The notes beneath the pieces were generated by a model. That model saw only the letters and a list, made by a program, of their open reading frames with translations. It did not search any database and was not told the DNA's origin. A program made the position numbers and the translations under genes. Shown one piece after another: positions 46,746 through 61,159 of a stretch of DNA of 64,000 nucleotides; the stretch's first letter is position 1; the number at the start of each line of letters is the position of its first letter. The stretch is from Pleurotus djamor (taxonomy: Eukaryota > Basidiomycota > Agaricomycetes > Agaricales > Pleurotaceae): assembly GCA_029747585.1 (NCBI GenBank), contig JAPEVF010000045.1:62001-126000 (forward strand), in the 5' to 3' direction.

Positions 46746-47740
46746 TGTGTTTGGCCTTGTTTTGCATTCCCGTAATCTTGGCACGTGCCTCGTGGGCGAC
46801 CCTGTGGAGCATTTTGAGGAGAGCTTGAAAGGAAAGAAAGAAATGTCTAAAAGTCTAAGATCTAACGGGGATTCCCAAGCATTCATGGCTCAACCGAGCA
46901 CTCTTTATACGAGGGNCCCTAGTAATCTAGTCAGTTTATCTTGGCACAGATCCACGCGTTAAGGCGATGTGGTCTGACATGGAAGTGACTTACTGGAAGC
47001 TTTCCCAACGGAAAGCGGAAGGACGCATAGCTAGACGGGGAAATCGCCCAATCTCGCGTATACTATTGCGTCTGTGTCGCTTGATCCCGGGCTTGGCAAT
47101 CGGCCTACGCCCCTACCTCCTGTAGTTAGCCCCTACGTACCCTTGGCTATCCCTATGCGCACTGATTGTGATCAGTAACATCATCATTGTCGCCAAGTAC
47201 TCGTCGGTATCCTAGTGAGTACAAAGCTCTTCTCAGTACTCGCAGCTACTGTCAAGGAGGGTTGATGACAACGATTGGGGCGGACCAGAGAAATCGCACA
47301 CATTCAACTCCGAAACGTGGGCACCGAACAGTTATTCATAGCTTCCTCCGTCGAATCAATTACGTGCCCGATCGAAGAGCTCAAGATATGGTTGCCTGAC
47401 TCCAGAATCTAAAATTGAGCAAACCTCCAGCGGAAACGGACGGCGTCCCCTTGATTGAAGACATTCAGAACTTCGATTCGTGTTCGATTCGTCCTTGCAG
47501 GTGTCCATTGGGTTAGAGGGAAGGAGAAGTTGGATGCTGGTCCATTACCAGCATGGCGGTGTGAGAGATAGATTACTCATACGATACTACTGAAGATAGC
47601 CAAGACATACTTACATGCAGGTTCTGTTGCGGGGATAGAGCGGGGCAGGCGATGTGGTGGTGGACTTTGCGGTGGGCTACTACGATGTGACTTGATAAGA
47701 GTTGTATTTGATGTCTTCCTTTGAAAGACTCGCCTTTCAA
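46746..47740. other. Intergenic region left of the foldback element
   Basis: No gene recognised. A lone N is at 46916. Short open frames (47187-47399 plus) lack support. Confidence 0.35.
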
Positions 47741-48731
47741 TATGGGGCGCAAAGTGTAAAAGTATTAGTTTTATAGAGCTCACCTTAATATTCGCTCCCC
47801 CCTCCCTAATTTAAATGTGAATAAGGAGTATAGACTTCATTGGGGTGCTTTGACTTAAAGTGGGGGGGACTTGGAATTTTCCGGGGGGGGGGAAGTCGTG
47901 CACTTGTGGGGGGGGGGGAAACAATTTGTTATTGATCGTGAGAACCATTTACTGATCGTGGGAGCGACATTGATAAGGGTGCCTGACAACATAACTGACT
48001 GTGGAAACAAATGAGCGCAACCCTGCACGGAGTTCCCATGGTCAGTAAAATAGTTTCACGGTCAGTTTCGGGAGTTCCCACAGTAAGTAGAAACCTGCCT
48101 TGAAGTCCCAAACCGAGAAAATCGCACTCTCACCGCTCTAAGGCTACTTAATATCATATCAAATCTTTGGGTGAGCCTATTAGTGTCTTTGAAAACTTCC
48201 TCCGCACCTACCTTTCTCCAAGTAGCTCTTCTCGGAGTTATAACAACTTGGACGGCGCAAAAGGGGAGGTCACGCGACTGCTAGGAGCTAAGTTATTCCC
48301 AGGGTCAGTATGCTTTTCTCACACTCACTAATGTCCCGTTCCCACTGTCAATAACTCGTTCCCACGTTGATCCTCACTTACTGTGAGAACCTCAGTTTTG
48401 ACCGTGGAGTAATTTTATTGACCCTGTGAACTCTGTGCAGGGTCGGGTCTATTTATTTCCACAGTCAGTTTCGCATCGAGAACCCTGGGCAATTTCGATC
48501 TCACGGTCAGCTTTCAATTCTCACGGTCAATAACAAATTTGTTCCCCCCCCCGGCAAAAGTGCGACTCCCCCCCCCCCCCNGGAAAATTCCAAGTCCCCC
48601 CAACTTTTAAGTGATAGCATGATATCATAATATACACTTCTTACTCACATTTTCTCTTTAAATTAGAGAGGGGGGAGCGAATATTAAGGTGAGCTCTATA
48701 AAACTAATACTTTTACACTATGCGCCCCATA
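47741..48731. mobile_element. Foldback-type element with about 200-base inverted arms
   Basis: The left arm (47741 to about 47945) and right arm (about 48525 to 48731) are inverted copies: both ends read TATGGGGCGCA inwards, then GTGTAAAAGTATTAG, GAGCTCACCTTAATATTCGC, a G-run, and AACAAATTTGTTATTGA-like sequence. Long G and C runs lie at matching places in the arms (about 47870-47915 and 48545-48580), with an N at 48581. The roughly 580-base middle has repeated CAGTTTCGGGAG-like pieces and no long open frame. This fits a non-autonomous DNA transposon of foldback/MITE type. The target-site duplication may be TA, included in the ends. Confidence 0.75.
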
Positions 48732-49163
48732 TACGGATAGTGGCCCGGCGGAAGCTTTGTGATATTGTTGTGGTCGCAAAGAAGTTGAAGGTCACGACTT
48801 CGGGTCCGAAGTTGCGCCACTAGGGCGCACGTGCCAGACTCATAGGGAATCCCTAATTATTTTGAGTTGGAGTATTCTACTACTTTTCTACGTCCCCGAA
48901 GCGTTTGGTGTATCTAGCAATGTAGCTACTTTTGAAATATAGTCCAATCTATGAAGGAGAATCTAAATCTAGCAAGCTGAAAGCGAGGTTCCTCTAAATG
49001 GAACGCATGTCCAGGGTGTGTATATGTACGAAGCAAGTCCAATGATAGCAAGCAATAACCCAATGTCGTAAGATAAGAGATAAGTCTATGAATAGTGTCC
49101 GTGAAGAGTGGTCATGATGGAAAAGAGAGAAGGAGGTGGGGTGGCAACATCGTGCCTTTTATT
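48732..49163. other. Spacer right of the foldback element
   Basis: 3' flank of the repeat-protein gene; no gene recognised. Confidence 0.4.
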
Positions 49164-50106
49164 TTAGAGAGCTTCTGGGGTGGGCTCCGGGGTGGAATCG
49201 TCTGCGGTTTTCTCAGCGCCGGTTTCCTTTGGCGCAGGAGCAGCCCAGGTGGGGATATAGTCGATCGCGTACTTGGAAGAACGCGTAGCAGGGGCAGGCT
49301 TTTCACCCTCAGTGACTTTCAAACTATAAATGTACAGGGCGACAATTAGCACAAGCCTCATCAACGATAGATCCATGGGAAAACGTACGTTTCTGTTTCC
49401 TTTGGTTCGGGTGCTTGGACAGCCCACGATGGGAGGTAGTCGATGGCGTACTTTGATGACTTGGTCGTTGCGGGGGTGGGAGGTTGAACCTTCTCGGCAC
49501 TAAGGAGACAAGATGAGTCGATATTCGACAAGAGGGGGAAGGAGGAAGCTTACACATTGGTAGCCGTAGGTTCCTCAGCATTGACAGCCCACGAGGGGAG
49601 GTAGTCGATGGCATATTTTGAGGAGCGCGTTTTGGGGCTGGGTGCGGTCTTCTCAGCTACGGGGCTGTGATATGAAGATGTTGATTAGCTTGGGATGGGT
49701 GCGGCGAGTCAACACTGTTACGTACACGGTGGCAGCGGCTTCAGTGGGAGCAGGCATAGCCCAAGTGGGGTGGTAGTCAATCGCGTATTTCGAGGATCGA
49801 GTGTTGACGCCGGCCTCAGCTCTATAAATATATCTGATGAACATCCCCTTCGCAACATGGTGGAGATGTAGGGCTTACCTCTTAGATGGCACCACAGGGT
49901 CGTGCTTGTAGACAGGCTTGCCGTTAGATGTGACGAGGCTTCCACTAGGGAGGAGCCAGTCAGCATGCATGCTGGGTGACCGATCGGGAGAAATTAACAT
50001 ACGGGTTTAGGATGACATTAAGAGGTGGAAGTGGGGCGGCAACGACCGAAGTAGCACCGAAGGCGAGGAGGAAGATGGTGGCGAGTTGGGAGGAAGTGCA
50101 GACCAT
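49164..50106 (-). CDS. Secreted protein with four one-exon peptide repeats
   Basis: About 216 residues in six exons. A signal peptide (MVCTSSQLATIFLLAFGATS and following VVAA) leads to a short pro-region ending PVVPSKR, a Kex2-type dibasic site, then AEAGVN. Four repeats follow, each in its own exon: SSKYAIDYHPTWA, SSKYAIDYLPSWA, SSKYAIDYLPSWA and SSKYAIDYIPTWA, each preceded by TR or TK and separated by Pro/Ala/Glu-rich linkers. Every intron is phase 2, so repeat exons can be copied without breaking the frame. The build recalls fungal precursors of processed peptides (Kex2-processed repeat proteins, dikaritin-type RiPP precursors), but no DUF3328-like or other tailoring gene is seen nearby, and a structural wall protein is also possible. 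No cysteines after the signal. Confidence 0.85.
49241..49805 (-). repeat. Four coding repeats of the secreted repeat protein
   Basis: Units at roughly 49757-49805, 49586-49634, 49419-49467 and 49241-49291, each encoding a (T)(R/K)SSKYAIDY-x-P-(T/S)-WA block. The units sit in separate exons with introns between them. Confidence 0.85.
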
Positions 50107-50221
50107 TTTGATAGTTGTCGTGAAGAACGGGAGCGTTGATAGGCGTAAAGGAGAACGTCGAAACCGTGGAAGGAAGTAGAAGCAAGTGTTTGCTGAGGAT
50201 TGAAAAGCGACGCGCAGTGTG

Positions 50222-50229
50222 TATTTATA
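50222..50229 (-). promoter_or_regulatory. TATA box of the secreted repeat protein
   Basis: TATAAATA on the minus strand, about 116 bases before the ATG at 50106. Confidence 0.55.
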
Positions 50230-52189
50230 CAGACAGGTCAGTTATGAATAAACATCGCGCATGAAAACCAACTCAACATTCACCGTGTGGTCCATCCAAC
50301 AGCATAACAAAGGCAATTGCACCGGAACATGGAGCATGGAACATGGAACATGGTCGCAGGCTGTGGCGAACTCGGAAGAATGTTCGTCTCTGCTGAGAGC
50401 TAAGACACTGTCCGCGTAGTAAGCGAGCATTGCAAAACGTTTCGCACTTGAAAATGACCGATTATTCTAGAATGGGAGAACGGGACTTGGATAGTCCCAT
50501 GTACCCCAGAAAATTGGCTTGTGGCAGCGCCCTCGGATCCAAACGAACCCTCTAGACACGCAGAAGCAAATGGTACGAGAGATTCGAGGCACTTGGAGCC
50601 GGAGAATGCCTGGCGACGTGTTTTGGGTGAATACTTCGCGAGCTGTCAGAGTCTGACTGGCCAAAGACCTTTCAGCCAAGTAGTTTCCAAGGTAGGTTAG
50701 TTGTGGTGATGAGAAAACATCGAGTACTCGTGAAGGCTCAAAAATCTTCTCGTGATTGAATGAGGGACACATTGGGAAAATGCGCATGGTCCCCTCGGAA
50801 CGTCCCTCTGAGAAGGCGCCTAACGGCCATCCTGCAGATCTCCCGCCAACGTCTCGAGGTCCGTGCGGCTTAAGCAAAGAAAAGATTCGTGTGATTATAA
50901 CCTCAACCTTCTCAAGGTACGTCCAAGTCCAAGGCAGTGGGGGTCTGTGGGTGTCTGCTTCGGAGAAAGACTCAGGATCATCCAATGGTGTATTAAGTGC
51001 ACCTGGGAGTATTCGAAATGGAGCCAGTTCTTACACTGCCTGTAAAAGTTGTCAAGTTTACAATAAGTCAGACGTCAGACGAGTGGACAAAATAGCGAAC
51101 CTTTGCCAGGACGGTCGGCTGTCAATTTGCGATGCACAGCCCCAGCCAATGGCTGGTTCCGCCAGTAACAGGGTCGTCCGAGTCCCGTTGTAAGGTACGA
51201 GGAGGTGATTGGGCATGAATATCGCAGCGCGACTAGACGGCTTCGAGTTCCAACTTGGTTCCAACAACAAGCGTTCAAATGGCCAATTCCATTGGAGGAT
51301 ATCTGTACTTACCACTGCAACCGACACGCAAGAGCATTCATGCATGAGTGTCTGCGACGAAGAGCCAACCAAGGGGTACGTCACTGGATAAAACTTGGCG
51401 CGTCCGACTCCGAACTCGGACGTTTCATGCCCCTAACCCTCACGTGGAGCCTCGACGCGTCACGTCGGCTACGCGTCGCTCTTTTCCTCTTGCCTTCACC
51501 ATTCTTATTTCTTATTTCACCTCTGGTTCACTTTCTTGCCTCCAGGGACCTCCAAGGGGCTGATAAGCATAGAAAGGTCCAGTCAACAACATGGGAACTT
51601 GAACGCAGGTGTATCGTCGCCCTTTGCAAACTTCTCAGGTACGTAGATCTCAATTCATAAACATGGTTGAGCTCGCTGAAGTCTCTTGAGTGGTAGTAGC
51701 TAGGGTACTTAATGGGTTGTGTATCTATGTGCTTTTTTATTTTTCCACAAGCGGGCTGACCAGAATAGTAGAGCTCAACTCGCACCAGTGGTTATCACGG
51801 TCGTGTCCCACGCGTCATTGCCCATAGGTTCATCACATAGATACTTGCTACGTCCCCCTAGAAAGGTCAGCACAATGCGCAACGGTTTATTGATGTAAAT
51901 CGCAAATGAAATTGAATCTTTCGCAGCGCATGCGCATTGACACTTTGTGCTTTGAAGAACAGCATGACTTTTCATATGAGCTTCTCCACGGATCGAAAGC
52001 ATGTCAAGGCTATTCATTTGGCCGTAGTATGCAATATTACTTGCAGTGAAAGGATGGGAAGGACATTCGTGCCAGCAAATGGCATATTTTGCGACGGGAA
52101 CACGATAGGGGCTCGGTGCCAATACCCCACGAACCCGAAAAACCGAATTTGAGCTTTTACCTCAAACTTTTCTTTCTCCACGTCGTTGC
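50230..52189. other. Intergenic region with unsupported open frames
   Basis: The longest frames are 172 codons on the minus strand (50467-50985), 145 on the plus strand (50756-51193) and 151 on the plus strand (51205-51660). None has a recognised motif or convincing splice pattern. No RNA gene or repeat was recognised. Confidence 0.3.
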
Positions 52190-55342
<3,153 letters not shown>

Positions 55343-55915
55343 GTCCGTCGAACTGCGGACCGAGCCCTAGCGCGCGGCGCCCACACAAAAGTACGCTTCT
55401 ATCTCTTCGGTACACATGTCACATCTTTTCTTGAAAATTTTGCGCGTCCATGTTGCGTCCATAACTCTGTCTGTTTGTCATTATATTTATGTCACCTCTG
55501 TATATTTTTTNGTTCGGAGCGAGTGGCTCTCTGGAATCTCGTGAAATGCATGTTCTTGACAGACGAAACGCTTCGTTGCTACCGCTTGGTCACCGCTCCA
55601 TCACCATGATGATCCCATGTACTGGACCAGCCTGACTGCCGACTGAGATGATGACTTCGAAGGTGACACACTTTAAATGATATGAAAACGAAATGAATAA
55701 GGGTGCTTGCGTTACAAACTACAAATGATAGAGTAACACGGATTATGTGAACGAATTCTACTGAGCTCCGAGAGTGGTGGAGGCAAAAATGGATGTTCTA
55801 AGTGTTGACATCGTGATAATGGTGTAGGGTATGTTCAGTAGGTTTCCGCTAGAAATGAGATTATCGGTGAAAAGGGAGTATACGAAGAATGAAAACAGGA
55901 TGGCTTACAATACGT
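55343..55915. other. Convergent 3' region
   Basis: 3' flanks of the ARG5,6-type gene and the secreted protein gene. An N follows a T run at 55511. No gene seen. Confidence 0.4.
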
Positions 55916-56698
55916 TTAGAAGAGGAGGGGCTTCTTGGTAAGGAGCTCCAAGATCGAGGTGACATTGAGCTTGAGTAGGACGGGGAGGCACTGGAGGATG
56001 GTGGGAAGGAGCAAGGCGAGGAGGCCACCCACGAGACCGAGGACAAGGGCGAGGACGGTAGCAACAAGTTCGCTAAGGGAGAAGAAGTCAGATAAAGAGG
56101 GAAAATATTGACAAAGCTTCAAGTGAACATACCAAACTGCGGCAAGGATGGGGATCAAAAGCTTAGCCTTGACGGATCCAACGAGTTTCAAAACCGTTCC
56201 GAGAGTGGTAAAAATCAACTGTATGCGTAAGATGAGTAAGAAATAGCTCGGAACGTAGCGGATGCGCGGGCTTACAAGGAGGAGCTCCGAAACAAGACCG
56301 CAAACGACTTTCACGTCGTATTTGACGACCTTGGTCAAGCCCTTGAGGTCGGCGATAACACCGACAAGGACGACTTTGATTTCTTCAACGATGGGGACAA
56401 CGTCGACTTCGATATCGATATCAACGTCAACGTCAACGACGGCAGCTAAGGAGGTGGCGCACTGTTAGAACGTGAACCAAGAGAATGAGAGATACAACGA
56501 CTCACTAAGTTTGTTGCACAGAGGCTTCAAGGTCACGGTGACATCGGTGAGGATAGAGATGAGGTCCTTGTCGGGGACCGTATGTTCTTCAGTGCGCTTG
56601 GCGACAGCATACTCCGCTGCGGGGGCAGCAGGAGCAGCGGCCGTGAAGGTGGCGAACGCGAGCGCAGCGATGGAGAAGATGGTCTTGAAAGAAGGCAT
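55916..56698 (-). CDS. Small secreted protein with hydrophobic C-terminal region
   Basis: Four exons. A signal peptide MPSFKTIFSIAALAFATFTA and AAPAAPAAEYAVAKR, with a Kex2-type KR site, lead to the module LISILTDVTVTLKPLCNKL. After an intron comes a Val/Asp-rich run (VVDVDVDIDIEVDVVP), then EELKVVL-like and KYDVKVVCGLV segments, and finally a strongly hydrophobic stretch (ELVATVLALVLGLVGGLLAL). The second half and all three introns align with the paralog at 57596-58972. Family and function are not recognised. The hydrophobic end suggests membrane or wall association, or self-assembly. A TATA box lies about 120 bases upstream. Confidence 0.75.
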
Positions 56699-57595
56699 TG
56701 TGGGGAAAGAGTGTGGATATTAGAACGAATGTGAAGGTGGCTTGTACAAGAGGAGAGAAGGAGGCGTAAACGAATCGACTGGTAGTCAATGCCGTTCACC
56801 CACTTCCCGTCAATGCTTTTATACATGGAAGCCCAGCCTAATCCGATCACAAAAATTAGAGGGCTGAGATGACGTTGGTAGGGTCCAATGCACTCACATC
56901 AACGATCAACATGCCATCAGGGTTCAAACGTTCATTGTGGAGCGAAAAACCCTGCAACATTGTAAGGGTTCAGTCAACGTCTGACATGCTGGAGAGCTTT
57001 TGCCGGCTCAACCACGACATGATGCGAGTCGGAGTAAGCTATAATGTTGTCAGTCACTTTGTGGAATGTTTTCACTTCCGAATATTCGATTCCTTCCAAT
57101 ATTCTTCGGCAGCCCCATTGCGGGTGCAAGCCGAACGATGATACCGACGAGAAAGTCTTGTGCAAGAAGCATGCTCAAATATGGTCAAGAGCGTCAAAAA
57201 TTAGTAACATGCGGTCTGGGCGCACCTTGACATAAACTGACATAACGCACTAGAAGCTCGCTGTCTAATCCTTGAGACATATAGACTTCTCCGACCCTGC
57301 GTACTTACTCCAAACGCCTTCCAAGCGCCACCCAAAATAGGAAAACAACACGCGCCGCAGAGCTCTGGCCTCAATCACCGGATATGCGAAAAAATTTAGC
57401 GGCTTCTCCAAAATGATGGTACTCATTTAATCACACCACAGAACAGATTTTCGGAAAGGATGCATTACGCAGTAGATGGATTACTGGTTATCGTAAGCTA
57501 AGAAACATCTACTCTTCGTCAGGGAAGTAAATGGGCCTGCAGTACGGCGATGTAAATCGGGCAGGAAAATTTTGGCGAAGGGAAAGGACCCACGT
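56699..57595. other. Spacer between the two related secreted protein genes
   Basis: Holds the TATA box at 56817-56824 and no recognised gene; short plus-strand frames near 56869-57235 lack support. Confidence 0.4.
56817..56824 (-). promoter_or_regulatory. TATA box of the secreted protein at 55916-56698
   Basis: TATAAAAG on the minus strand, about 120 bases before the ATG at 56698. Confidence 0.55.
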
Positions 57596-58972
57596 TTAGA
57601 GACCAAGGACACCGATGAAGGCGTACAACTTGAGGTGGAAGAGGGCTGGGATGATCTTGCAGATCAAGCCAACAACGAAGGGGATGAGACCGTGAACGGC
57701 CAAGAAGATGGTGGTGCAGAGATCAGCAACAAGGAGACTAGAGCACAATTAGCCACAAAAACTTCGATACCGCACGAGAAGAGACGTACCCAACGGCGGT
57801 GAGGATGGGCAAGATGACAGAGATCTTGACGGTGGCGACGAGCTTGAAGACGGTGCAAAGAGCGCCAAAGACAAGCTAATAAAATCATTCTGATCAACGA
57901 AGACTCTTCATCTAAATGGCTTATCACGTACGATCAAGAGATCAGCAACCAATCGCGCACAGTCAGCGAGGGCGATGACTTTGCCGTCGACGTAGAGGGT
58001 TTGTTCAAGGGGAGCACCGATGAGGAGCTTGACTTCGGCGGTGGCGGAGACGAGGATTCCAGACATGTCCTTGCAGATGGGGGAGAGGACCTCGACGCTG
58101 ACATCAGCAGCAGCGAGAGCGGCTAGAATAGTTGGTTAGACACTGATTCAAATCCAGGTCCGGCGAGAACACTTACAGAGCTTGTTGCACGAAGGAGTGA
58201 TCTTAGCGGTGACATCGGCGAGGATGACGGGCAAGCTGCGGCACCCCCCATTGCAGCCGCTACGCTTGAGGGGAGCTGAGCCAATGAGGGAGCCAGCGAC
58301 GGCGGAGGCAGGACCCAAGAGATCCGCGCCAGGGACAGAGCGGCCGTGGTGGTTGAGGACATTGACGTCCTTGAGGGCAGCAATAACAAGAGCATCGACA
58401 TCAACGACATCGCGGCCGCTGCGCTTGTGCGAGTGGTTCAAGATGTTGACATCCTTGACGATCGCTGCAACAACCGCATCAGCATCGACAAGACCACGGC
58501 TAGAGTGACCACGGTTCAAAACGCTGAGATGCTTGACGATGACATCGACAAGAACGTCAGCCTCGATGAGGGCACGGGTGTGGTGGTGGCCATTCATAGC
58601 GTTGATTTTCTCTACGACGGCAGTGACGACGGCGTTGATCTCGATTAGAGAAAGCTCGCGGCGGTGATGGGAGGAGTTGAGAACGTTGATGTCCTTAGCA
58701 ACCGCGGCAACGATGGCGTCGATCTCAGCCACCTCGAGCTCACGAGCTGCGATGGAAGATACGGGGACATGGTGCTTGGGAACGTTGGGGATGTTGCGAG
58801 CATGGTGGTAGTGGCTGTTGGCAACATTGACGTCTTCAACAACGGCGGTGACGATTGCCTTGATATCAGCAACGTCGACTTCGTGGACGGGACCACCAGG
58901 CGCAGGAGCGGCCGAGGTAAAGCTCGCAAGGGCCAAGGAGGTAAGAGAGGCGAGGATGGCAAAGGAAGGCAT
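57596..58972 (-). CDS. Secreted protein with six His-rich amphipathic repeats
   Basis: Begins MPSFAILASLTSLALASFTS (signal peptide) and then carries six diverged repeats of about 26-30 residues, each of the form (V/L)-x-(V/E)-(D/A)-A-(I/V)-V-x-A-V-x-K-D-(V/I)-N-V-L-N followed by a His/Arg-rich end: for instance AIVTAVVEDVNVANSHYHHA, AIVAAVAKDINVLNSSHHRR and AVVAAIVKDVNILNHSHKR. A Cys/Gly patch (KRSGCNGGCRS) and the module LPVILADVTAKITPSCNKL follow, then three more exons aligned with the paralog at 55916-56698 (VFGALCTVFKLVATVKISVI and LLVADLCTTIFLAVHGLIPF). Repeats end in basic residues, some dibasic, so cleavage by Kex2-type proteases is possible. Function not recognised. Confidence 0.78.
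58320..58890 (-). repeat. Six coding repeats of the His-rich secreted protein
   Basis: Tandem, diverged units of about 80-90 bases inside one exon (the first unit has a longer spacer), each encoding an amphipathic AIVxAVxKDVNVLN stretch plus a His/Arg-rich tail. Confidence 0.75.
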
Positions 58973-59497
58973 TATAGATTTAGTGATTAAAGATTGGAAA
59001 GGTAGGTAGTGACGAAGTCGAGAATTGACGAAGAGTAGAAGACGAAAGACGAAGAGAGTTCGTTGGGTTTCCTAGAGCGCAAATGCCTCAGATTTTATAG
59101 GATTTTGGCGTGAAGACTTGGGCGTGTAGACTGGTCCGTGCATTGTTTGTGTGTGACGAGGTCGCCTAGCAAGAAAACGTTTGAAAACACAAGAAGGAAG
59201 CAAGGACGACCCTGTTGGTCACAGAAGCCGCGCTGAAAGTTAATTCCGCTAATTAGAGGTCTTGATGACTCCTAATTATGTCTTAAAGACGGATGAATGT
59301 TGATCTCCGTTTCGAAATGGTGGTCGAAGCTGCCTAAGTAGCAGCGTTTTCCAGCTAGAATTCACATGGTTTCTGGAGAGCCTGGAGCAGACTGGAGAGC
59401 AGGAGCAAGTTCTACCAGGCTTCGTGGACACAGAAATACAGGCTGAGGCTCTGAGACCGTGAAACGTCCGTTCATGAAAGGGTCGCAAAAGAAGCGG
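58973..59497. other. Promoter and upstream region of the His-rich secreted protein
   Basis: Contains the TATA box at 59092-59099; otherwise no gene. Confidence 0.4.
59092..59099 (-). promoter_or_regulatory. TATA box of the His-rich secreted protein
   Basis: TATAAAAT on the minus strand, about 120 bases before the ATG at 58972, the same spacing as for the paralog and the repeat protein at 49164-50106. Confidence 0.55.
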
Positions 59498-59800
59498 TCA
59501 GACGATCGCCTCGATCAAGGCTAGTAAGTAGGGCTTTTCTATATAGATGCCGTCGTACGAAGAAATGTCGTTGTTACGTGTACCGGTCAGAGACAACGAT
59601 AAGTAGCGCATAGGACCGCCTGGCAATCTACTATGCAAAGGCTCGTCTTGAACATTCTTGAGCCATGGAAACTTCGAGTATCCAGTGGCTGAGATGCGTT
59701 CAAGGTCATTTGGCCTCTTGCGAGGCTCATTTTCTAGATCTCTCAAAGCGACGCGCCCAAACGTTTCAAAGACGGGCGCAAGGTCTTGCTAAGAACATCA
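59498..59800 (-). other. Possible gene fragment, unrecognised
   Basis: An open minus-strand frame reading FETFGRVALRDLENEPRKRP ... SSYDGIYIEKPYLLALIEAI and stop at 59498. Its composition resembles real protein, but there is no start, splice or domain evidence, and three Ns just upstream (59852, 59862, 59867) prevent extension. Confidence 0.2.
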
Positions 59801-60125
59801 TTGGAATTTACGTTGGGACGAAACTCGCTGAAGCAGAGTCAAAGCAGAGTTNCATATCCAGNACTGNCAGGCCAGTTGGAGTCGAGATTAAGCTGCTACC
59901 TTAGCCGTAGTGCGTGGTCTGAGGTGGTAGTAGGCGACGAACAAGCGACGGTTGCAGGTTGTTTCAAGGTTGGACCCGTGCGGGGACTTAGTAATAGTAA
60001 AGTCGAAGGATGTCACTGTCGGATGCCACATCACAAACACGAACAACTCCCGGCTCCTGAATATTGGATCACATGACGGACGCGACCTGGGAAGGCTCAG
60101 GCCCCTCTCACTTCGACTCGCGTCA

Positions 60126-61159
60126 ATGTCCAAACTCATCATACCGTCCAAGATTGTTTCTGGTAGGAGTGTCGACGAATCTGATCTCACATTCTCTCGC
60201 GTCATCATTCAAGCCGACCGCGACTCTCCTGGCCCAGACGAGGTGTACCGCGCTGAAAGCCCCGAATTGATATATGCTGGAAAGGATACTACCGTCTTCA
60301 GAGCTGTTGTGCGCACCAACAAACACGACGAGCTCGCTCATGCTGTTCTCAAAATGGACGTTGAGTCACGCCTTCCGCGTATTGAAGAATATCGGAGAGA
60401 GTTCGAAAACTATAACGCCGTATTTGACATACAGGGGACGGTCGTTCCCATTTGCTATGGCCTCTATGAGGCTGTAGTGTACGGCAAGCTCGTCTCCGTG
60501 CTTGTGCTTGACGACTGTGGAGAGCCTGTCCGGTATGACACCAAAAAGGTGCGGCTAGACGTTAGGTGTGTCTTCTACGAATCCGCCTTGTCTAGCACAG
60601 CTACTCAATACAGTTGTAATCCTAGAAAGTCTATATTCTCTTTGGTCACATGTCTGCATGGATTCGGATACGAACATAACGACCTGACCCCAGGAAACAT
60701 CCTCACAACTGAAGAAGGTCATATATTCTTGACCGACCTAGAGGACATCCGACCCCATAAGTGCGGCGTTCCGCCCGTACTCACCGTTGGGGATTTTACT
60801 CCTTCCCTGCAGGAGTTTGGCTGTATTGAACTTCATAAGATCGCTCGCCATCTGAAACTCTGGGAACCACGTAAGATACCAATCTTCCTTACGCATTATG
60901 TATTTCTGATGAGACTGTTGTAGCGACTATCGATTTCTACGGGTTTGATGTTCCCGTCGAGGTGTTCGAGGCTGGTGCCCAGAAAGTCCTCGACTTCTTG
61001 CCCGAGTATTTTCGCAGGTCTGATAGTGACAAGGCGATACTCCTCAAGGAGGCGGAGAAGGACATTGCGCGCATCAAGAAGATTCGCGCTGATGTAGCAT
61101 TCGTCAATGACCCCGCCGTCTCCGCCGCAGCACTGTCTCCGGTCTCCGCCTCCGCCTAA
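60126..61159 (+). CDS. Protein-kinase-like fungal protein
   Basis: About 300 residues in three exons. The start at 60126 (MSKLIIPSKIVSG) is the last good ATG before the conserved part; the frame is open upstream. An N-lobe with VFRAVV and AHAVLKMDVESRLPRIEEYR (the Lys of VLKMD being the likely ATP-binding residue, the Glu of REFENY its partner) precedes the catalytic loop YEHNDLTPGNIL (HxDxxxxN type) and FLTDLEDIRPHKC in the place of DFG. An intron follows EP and the last exon ends in SASA. This pattern is common in basidiomycete kinase-like proteins of unknown target. Whether it phosphorylates protein cannot be told. Confidence 0.72.

Noticed and set aside
50467..51660. Long open frames on both strands
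   Set aside because: No start context, splice pattern, domain or codon bias supports them, and the two strands overlap each other.
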